A stretch of DNA of 46,662 nt from JBBIVP01 sp037439705 [NCBI: bacterium] (GTDB lineage Bacteria > JBBIVP01): positions 1-46,662 of the forward strand of contig JBBIVP010000001.1 in the NCBI GenBank assembly GCA_037439705.1, given 5' to 3'. Positions 42,388 to 46,662 of this stretch are shown one piece after another; position 1 is the first letter of the stretch, and every line of letters starts with the position of its first letter. The translations under genes and the position numbers were made by a program. Under the pieces are notes generated by a model. That model was not told where the DNA came from. It did not search any database and saw only the letters and a program-made list of their open reading frames with translations.

Positions 42388-42992
42388 AGGTTTTTATCAT
42401 ACCATTTTTGCTCTCAACCTTCTCCATTGTTATAGACCCCGGACACGGAGGTGAGGATTGTGGAATATGTGTCCCGGATTTTTCAGAAAAGGAGATAACC
42501 ATGAAAATTGCCGGTTTTCTAAAAGAGGAATTGATGGAAAACTTTGATGTTTATCTCACAAGGGATGGTGATTATTTTGTTCCACAGGAAGAGAGGGTGG
42601 GATTTGCAAACAGCAAGGGAGATTTGTTCATAAGCATTCATATAAATTCTTCCTTTTTAGAATCCCTCTCAGGAACAATTATTTACATTCCATCAATTTC
42701 ACCAAAGAACTGTGAAGGTATTCTTCTCATTCCGTGGGATATGGCGAATGCCTGCGGGGTAGAGGAATCTGAGAAATTTGCTTATTTTTTGAAGGATGAG
42801 TTTGATGGATTCAGAAAGGTAGAGATAGAAAGGGTAAATTCATATCTCCTTATTGGTCTGAAGGTTCCGGGAATCGTTCTTGAAGCAGGATTTTACAGGG
42901 AGAATTTGTTTTCGGAAATCTGGATTAATGATTTTATAAAAAAACTGGGATATGGTATAAGAAGATATCTGGATGAGAGAAAGAAAGAATAA
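42384..42992 (+). CDS. N-acetylmuramoyl-L-alanine amidase (Amidase_3)
   Basis: Zinc amidase cleaving the stem peptide from peptidoglycan, normally at cell separation. 202 residues. Zinc and catalytic motifs: [19 protein letters not shown], and V-L-E-A-G-F-Y with the catalytic Glu. It consists of the catalytic domain only. The N-terminus has 14 hydrophobic residues that run straight into the first core strand, leaving no room for a cleavable signal peptide; either it stays anchored, is cytoplasmic, or the start is mis-set. ATGA overlap with mnmE. Confidence 0.85.
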   Translation: MKVFIIPFLLSTFSIVIDPGHGGEDCGICVPDFSEKEITMKIAGFLKEELMENFDVYLTRDGDYFVPQEERVGFANSKGDLFISIHINSSFLESLSGTIIYIPSISPKNCEGILLIPWDMANACGVEESEKFAYFLKDEFDGFRKVEIERVNSYLLIGLKVPGIVLEAGFYRENLFSEIWINDFIKKLGYGIRRYLDERKKE

Positions 42993-43707
42993 CGAGATAA
43001 GAAGACCGGCTATAAAGACAGGGATTCAGAAATATGCGGAGGGTTCTGTTCTTATTGAGATGGGAAATACTGCTGTTATATGTTCTGCCACAGTTGACCT
43101 CCTTAATGTCCCACCATTTTTAAAAGGAACAGGAAGCGGATGGATCACTGCTGAGTATTCAATGCTTCCAAGGGCTACAAAGGAAAGAAATCCACGGGAA
43201 GGAGTAAGAGGCAGGATCAGTGGAAGGAGTCAGGAGATACAGAGGCTTATAGGAAGAAGTTTGAGGGCTGGATTTGACCTTTCAAAACTCGGAGAGATGA
43301 CAATCATCGTTGATTGCGATGTGATAAATGCGGATGGAGGAACGAGGACTGCTTCCATAAATGGAGGCTTCATTGCAGTCTCTCTTTCCATTTCAAAGCT
43401 TATGGAAAAGGAGATAATAAAAGAAAATCCATTTCTTGGCATGATAGGTGCGATAAGCGTTGGAATAGTGAAAGGTGAAATTTTACTTGACCTTGATTCT
43501 GAAGAGGATTCAGTTGCAGAGGTTGATATGAATGTGGTTATGCGTTCGGATGGAAGACTTGTTGAGGTTCAGGGAACTGGTGAGAAAGGCACCTTTTCAA
43601 GGGAGCTTCTTTCGGATATGCTTGACCTCGCAGAAAAGGGAATAAAGGAGATTTTTGAGGTTCAGAGAGAGGTTCTTGAGAGAGAGGGGGCTTTGTTTTG
43701 GAAATAA
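42973..43707 (+). CDS. rph: Ribonuclease PH
   Basis: Phosphorolytic 3'-5' exoribonuclease trimming tRNA 3' ends. 244 residues. [10 protein letters not shown] at the N-terminus, [17 protein letters not shown]-x-x-[18 protein letters not shown] for phosphate binding, [13 protein letters not shown], and [10 protein letters not shown]. Complete. Overlaps the amidase by 20 bases and rdgB by 10; the rph-rdgB pair is widely conserved. Confidence 0.97.
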   Translation: MRERKNNEIRRPAIKTGIQKYAEGSVLIEMGNTAVICSATVDLLNVPPFLKGTGSGWITAEYSMLPRATKERNPREGVRGRISGRSQEIQRLIGRSLRAGFDLSKLGEMTIIVDCDVINADGGTRTASINGGFIAVSLSISKLMEKEIIKENPFLGMIGAISVGIVKGEILLDLDSEEDSVAEVDMNVVMRSDGRLVEVQGTGEKGTFSRELLSDMLDLAEKGIKEIFEVQREVLEREGALFWK

Positions 43708-44306
43708 AAAGTATATGTCTGGCAACAAATAACAAAGGAAAGTTTGAGGAATACAGATGGTTTTTTAAAAAAGAAAAGTTTGATGTAGAAATCATTCCCT
43801 ATGATGGTGAACTTCCCGAGTGGCTGGAAAATGGAGAAACCTTTTACGAAAATGCAATAAATAAGGCTCTTTTTGTTTCAAATGCATCAAAACTTCCAGC
43901 CATTGCGGATGATTCAGGACTTGTTGTGCATGTCCTTAAAGGAGAGCCTGGAGTGAAATCAAAGAGGTGGATGGGGATAGAGGATGACGAGGAAAGGAAC
44001 AGGTATCTGTTGAAAAGACTTGAGGGATTAAAATGGGAAGATAGAAGAGCGTGCTTCGTGTGCGTGATTGCTTTTCTTCTTCCTCAGGGATTAGGATTTT
44101 TCGTGAGAGGAGAGGTGAATGGATACATCCTTGAAGAAATGAAGGGTAAGAACGGTTTTGGTTATGACCCGGTTTTCTTTTATCCTCCAAAAGGGAAAAC
44201 CTTTGCAGAGATGGATTTGGAAGAAAAAAATTCTGTGAGCCACAGAGGAGAGGCATTTAAAAAATTTGCCCTTTCCCTTTCAGCAATGAAAAAAATTCTT
44301 CCGTGA
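43698..44306 (+). CDS. rdgB: XTP/dITP diphosphatase (Ham1/RdgB)
   Basis: House-cleaning pyrophosphatase removing deaminated purine nucleotides (dITP, XTP). 202 residues. [11 protein letters not shown] (nucleotide binding), I-A-D-D-S-G-L-V-V (catalytic Asp), G-F-G-Y-D-P-V-F, and S-H-R-G-E-A-F near the end. Start is a TTG at 43698-43700 inside the rph reading frame, with GAGGGGG about 10 bases upstream; the family's N-terminus allows no other start. Confidence 0.95.
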   Translation: MEIKSICLATNNKGKFEEYRWFFKKEKFDVEIIPYDGELPEWLENGETFYENAINKALFVSNASKLPAIADDSGLVVHVLKGEPGVKSKRWMGIEDDEERNRYLLKRLEGLKWEDRRACFVCVIAFLLPQGLGFFVRGEVNGYILEEMKGKNGFGYDPVFFYPPKGKTFAEMDLEEKNSVSHRGEAFKKFALSLSAMKKILP

Positions 44307-45292
44307 AGAGGCTGATTTTTATTTTAATGGCTTTTATTCTCGTCTTTTTGACCCTTTTTCTCTTTCTTGTTTATCCGGTTTATCAAAAAAGGTACATTTC
44401 AGAAAGAATACTTGTAGAGATTAAAAGGGGAATCCCATCTCTTCGTGTCCTTTATGAACTTGAAAAACAGAAGTTGATAAAACACAGGTCAATTCTTTCT
44501 TTCTTCCTCAAAATCTCTGGAAAATCAAAGGGATTGAGAGCTGGAGAATACGAATTTGAAGGCAAAATTTCTGATATGGATGTGCTCAGGAAAATTTTGA
44601 ATGGACAGGTGAAAAAATATACCATAACAATTCCTGAGGGCTCAAATATCTATCAGATTGCGAAAATAGTTTCTAAGATATGTCCGCCTGAAAGCTTTTT
44701 TTCACTCATAAGGTCTCAAGAATTTATAAGAAAATACGGAATAAATTTGCCAGTTCTTGAAGGGTTTTTATTCCCGGATACATACATTTTTGAAAAGATG
44801 GAGACCTGTGAAAATGTCCTTGATACTATGGTTAAGAGGTTTTTTAAGGAGTGGAATTCAGAGTTTGAAAAAAGGGCAAGGGAACTTGGAATGAATATGG
44901 AGGAGGTCATAATCCTTGCATCAATAATAGAGAAGGAAGCAAAAGTGAAGGAGGAAGCCCCTCTCATTTCAGCAGTTTTTCATAACAGGTTAAAGAAAAA
45001 CATGTTCCTTCAGGCAGACCCAACCGTGATATATGGACTACTTCCTGATTTTGACGGAAACCTTAAAAAGGAACACCTTAAGTCAGATAATCCATACAAT
45101 ACCTATAAAAGAAAAGGACTTCCACCAACCCCGATATGTAGTCCTGGAAAGAATGCAATTTATTCAGCCCTTTATCCTGCTCCCGTTTCTTATCTTTACT
45201 TCGTATCAAAAAACGATGGGACCCATGTTTTTACTACAAATCTGAAAGAACACAATTATTATGTTGAGCTTTACCAGAAGAGGGGAAAGTAA
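44303..45292 (+). CDS. mltG: Endolytic murein transglycosylase MltG
   Basis: Membrane-anchored lytic transglycosylase that cuts nascent peptidoglycan strands and sets glycan length. 329 residues. One N-terminal membrane helix (about 3-25), a LysM-like beta segment (about 30-115), then the YceG catalytic domain: L-E-G-F-L-F-P-D-T-Y, the catalytic Glu in A-S-I-I-E-K-E-A, V-F-H-N-R-L, Q-A-D-P-T-V-I-Y-G, Y-N-T-Y-x-x-x-G-L-P-P-T-P-I, and Y-F-V-S. GTG start overlapping the rdgB stop. Last gene of the operon. Confidence 0.97.
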   Translation: MKRLIFILMAFILVFLTLFLFLVYPVYQKRYISERILVEIKRGIPSLRVLYELEKQKLIKHRSILSFFLKISGKSKGLRAGEYEFEGKISDMDVLRKILNGQVKKYTITIPEGSNIYQIAKIVSKICPPESFFSLIRSQEFIRKYGINLPVLEGFLFPDTYIFEKMETCENVLDTMVKRFFKEWNSEFEKRARELGMNMEEVIILASIIEKEAKVKEEAPLISAVFHNRLKKNMFLQADPTVIYGLLPDFDGNLKKEHLKSDNPYNTYKRKGLPPTPICSPGKNAIYSALYPAPVSYLYFVSKNDGTHVFTTNLKEHNYYVELYQKRGK

Positions 45293-45295
45293 TGC

Positions 45296-45324
45296 TTGAA
45301 TTTATGTTTTAAAAATGTTAAAAT
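45296..45324 (+). promoter_or_regulatory. Promoter of the Cys-rich lipoprotein gene
   Basis: TTGAAT (45296-45301), 17-base spacer, TAAAAT (45319-45324), beginning 4 bases after the mltG stop and ending 25 bases before the lipoprotein start. Leadered, with an AAGGAGGTG ribosome site. Confidence 0.65.
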
Positions 45325-45349
45325 GGAGAAAAATTTAAGGAGGTGTATT

Positions 45350-46237
45350 ATGAAGAAATGGACAGGTGCAGTAGTAGCAGTACTCCTTATAATAGGAGCA
45401 TGTGGGAAAGAAGAAGGCACTGAATTAACGGATGAGCAGAGGCAAGAGATAGCACAGGAGAAAATAAGATATTCCCTTGATGGAGTGGGTGGAATGGTTG
45501 ATATGGCTTCTGGAGCGATTGAAATGATTAGTATGATGGGCGGATTAATTGGTGGTTCTTCTCCCCTCAAAGCCCAGCAGTATTCTCAATGCCCTGTTTT
45601 TGATTTGAAACTTACGGGGGATTGTCAATCAGAGGCAGGATGTGATGTGAATTTGAAGCTTGACTGGGGAGACGGATGTGTAGGTGATGATGGTGTATTT
45701 AGAAAAGGGAAAATCACGCTTTCAGGGAAGATTACTTCAACCTCCGTAGATGCTACAGCAGAATTTGATAACTTTGAAGAAGAAGGCAATAAGATAACCT
45801 CTGGCACTCTGAGCGTTTCACTTAAGAAAACAGAGGTTGGGTATTATGATGTAACCGTTAAAGCAGATAATATAAAGGGTGAGAATCAAGACGGTTCTTA
45901 TTCCGCTGATTTTGAGATTTCTCTTTCAGATGATATAAGGGGAACAGAAGGTGACGACTCAGATGACCTGATGATTATAAATGGAAATGGAACTCTTTCC
46001 TCTGATAAGGGTTCAATTAATATTACCGTTACTGATGTTAAGGTTGATAATAAAGAATGTGATAAAAATCCCATTTCAGGAAGTGTAGATATAAAAATAG
46101 ATTCCGACGAGGCTTATGGCACGATAAAGTTTACATTCCACGAAGAGTGTGATGGAAAGGTTGATGTTCAGGCAGACCTTACAATAGGAGAGAGCAGTAT
46201 AAAGGTTAATACCAGCGTCCCTCTGGAAGAAGAATAA
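45350..46237 (+). CDS. Cys-rich beta-sheet lipoprotein of unknown function
   Basis: Not recognised. 295 residues from the ATG at 45350, eight bases after a strong AAGGAGG; the open frame upstream to 45296 lacks a ribosome site. Signal peptide M-K-K-W-T-G-A-V-V-A-V-L-L-I-I-G-A-C with lipobox, Cys17 lipidated. After a Gly/Met-rich helix (about 45-75) the protein is Asp/Gly/Ser-rich with alternating strands, as in repetitive beta-sandwich or beta-solenoid surface proteins. Six further Cys (C-P-V-F, G-D-C-Q, A-G-C-D, D-G-C-V, K-E-C-D, E-E-C-D) could make three disulfides. Many Asp-x-Asp stretches may bind calcium. Own promoter, monocistronic. Confidence 0.75.
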   Translation: MKKWTGAVVAVLLIIGACGKEEGTELTDEQRQEIAQEKIRYSLDGVGGMVDMASGAIEMISMMGGLIGGSSPLKAQQYSQCPVFDLKLTGDCQSEAGCDVNLKLDWGDGCVGDDGVFRKGKITLSGKITSTSVDATAEFDNFEEEGNKITSGTLSVSLKKTEVGYYDVTVKADNIKGENQDGSYSADFEISLSDDIRGTEGDDSDDLMIINGNGTLSSDKGSINITVTDVKVDNKECDKNPISGSVDIKIDSDEAYGTIKFTFHEECDGKVDVQADLTIGESSIKVNTSVPLEEE

Positions 46238-46402
46238 GTCAACACTTTTCTACACAGTCCCGAGTTAAAAAGAGGGGAGATGTATTTCTTTTTTTGATCA
46301 GGAAAAGAGAAAAATCATATTTTCATCCCTAATGTAGAAAACTGATTCTGGAGTGTGTAGGTTAGATATCATCTTACCAATTTAGTCCGAGAATTTTGGA
46401 AG

Positions 46403-46430
46403 TTGACTTTCAAAAATCTCGTGTTAAAAT
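46403..46430 (+). promoter_or_regulatory. Promoter of the AAA_14-type ATPase gene
   Basis: TTGACT (46403-46408), 16-base spacer, TAAAAT (46425-46430), 6 bases to ATG; no ribosome site, leaderless transcript predicted. Confidence 0.55.
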
Positions 46431-46436
46431 AAAAAT

Positions 46437-46662
46437 ATGATTAAGAGAAAGTTATTTGATGAGATTAGAGAGCATCTTAGCAAAAAGGAGATTACTTTTA
46501 TTGTAGGACCGAGACAGGCAGGGAAAACAACTCTAATGTTTATGCTTAAAGAATATTTAGAAAAAGAGGGGAAAAAGACTCTTTTTTTAAATCTTGACAT
46601 TGAGCAGGACAAAGAATTTTTTACTTCGCAAGTAAGATTGATAAAAAAGATAGAACTTGAGT
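46437..46662 (+). CDS. AAA_14-type ATP-binding protein (N-terminal part, cut by window end)
   Basis: 75 codons visible: M-I-K-R-K-L-F-D-E-I-R-E-H-L followed by I-T-F-I-V-G-P-R-Q-A-G-K-T-T-L-M, a Walker A of the type G-P-R-Q-V-G-K-T-T seen in AAA_14/DUF4143 ATPases, then F-L-N-L-D-I-E-Q-D. These proteins are numerous, variable accessory genes of unclear role (some behave like toxin-antitoxin or defence modules). The domain call rests on the first quarter only. Confidence 0.75.
   Translation, partial: MIKRKLFDEIREHLSKKEITFIVGPRQAGKTTLMFMLKEYLEKEGKKTLFLNLDIEQDKEFFTSQVRLIKKIELE

Overview
This 46.7 kb window is AT-rich chromosomal DNA from a Gram-negative bacterium. Evidence for an outer membrane and envelope traffic includes a signal-peptide TPR/beta-barrel protein, several lipoproteins, a Tat-like lipoprotein and the type IV pilus motor genes. 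Proteins are rich in Lys, Glu, Ile and AGA/AGG-encoded Arg, which I read as suggesting a thermophile from a deep or poorly sampled lineage. The order chorismate mutase - tyrA - aroA - cmk and the small-subunit/GMC oxidoreductase pair resemble Deltaproteobacteria-type genomes, but I cannot assign a phylum. Genes are tightly packed in long runs, many with ATGA-type overlaps. I saw no tRNA, rRNA, CRISPR array or insertion sequence.

Layout. 1-2820: a secreted GH15-like glucoamylase with a Cys-type C-terminal sorting tail, followed by an ECF sigma factor (frameshifted as given) and probably an anti-sigma gene cut by the edge. 2883-3277: P-II with a clear promoter. 3293-10159: leftward operon of TPR/beta-barrel protein, FecR-domain protein, NHL lipoprotein and uvrC. 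10229-13218: dksA-like gene convergent with an EF-Tu-domain-2-like protein / hypothetical / AI-2E family permease / comF operon. 13219-13691: almost gene-free. 13692-15834: resB-ccsA (cytochrome c maturation system II). 15923-20495: aromatic operon, chorismate mutase - hisC-like - tyrA - aroA - cmk. 20412-22875: bioF-bioA under a BirA-like operator. 22895-29055: replication-origin neighbourhood (dnaN, dnaA, origin candidate, parvulin lipoprotein, gyrA). 29055-33563: Rrf2 regulator, polX, XRE-cupin regulator, trpC and polyprenyl synthase, reading into gyrA. 33586-36150: TetR, small subunit and GMC oxidoreductase. 36362-40468: pilB-pilT-pilC. 40541-45292: THEP1-like NTPase, mnmE, amidase, rph, rdgB, mltG. 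45296-46237: a free-standing Cys-rich lipoprotein. 46403-end: the start of an AAA_14-type ATPase.

The observations I rate highest are: (1) two classes of promoter, leadered genes with AAGGAGG sites versus genes whose -10 box lies only 6-9 bases before the start codon with no ribosome site, which predicts leaderless transcripts; (2) a palindrome matching the BirA biotin operator placed over the bioF start; (3) a chorismate mutase carrying what looks like a collapsed prephenate dehydratase/ACT tail; (4) a sigma factor that needs a -1 shift at an A-AAA-AAT heptamer; (5) a Cys-containing C-terminal sorting signal on the GH15 protein; (6) a TPR-barrel/FecR/NHL-lipoprotein operon that may be an uncharacterised envelope system. 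All calls come from reading the sequence; no database search was run.
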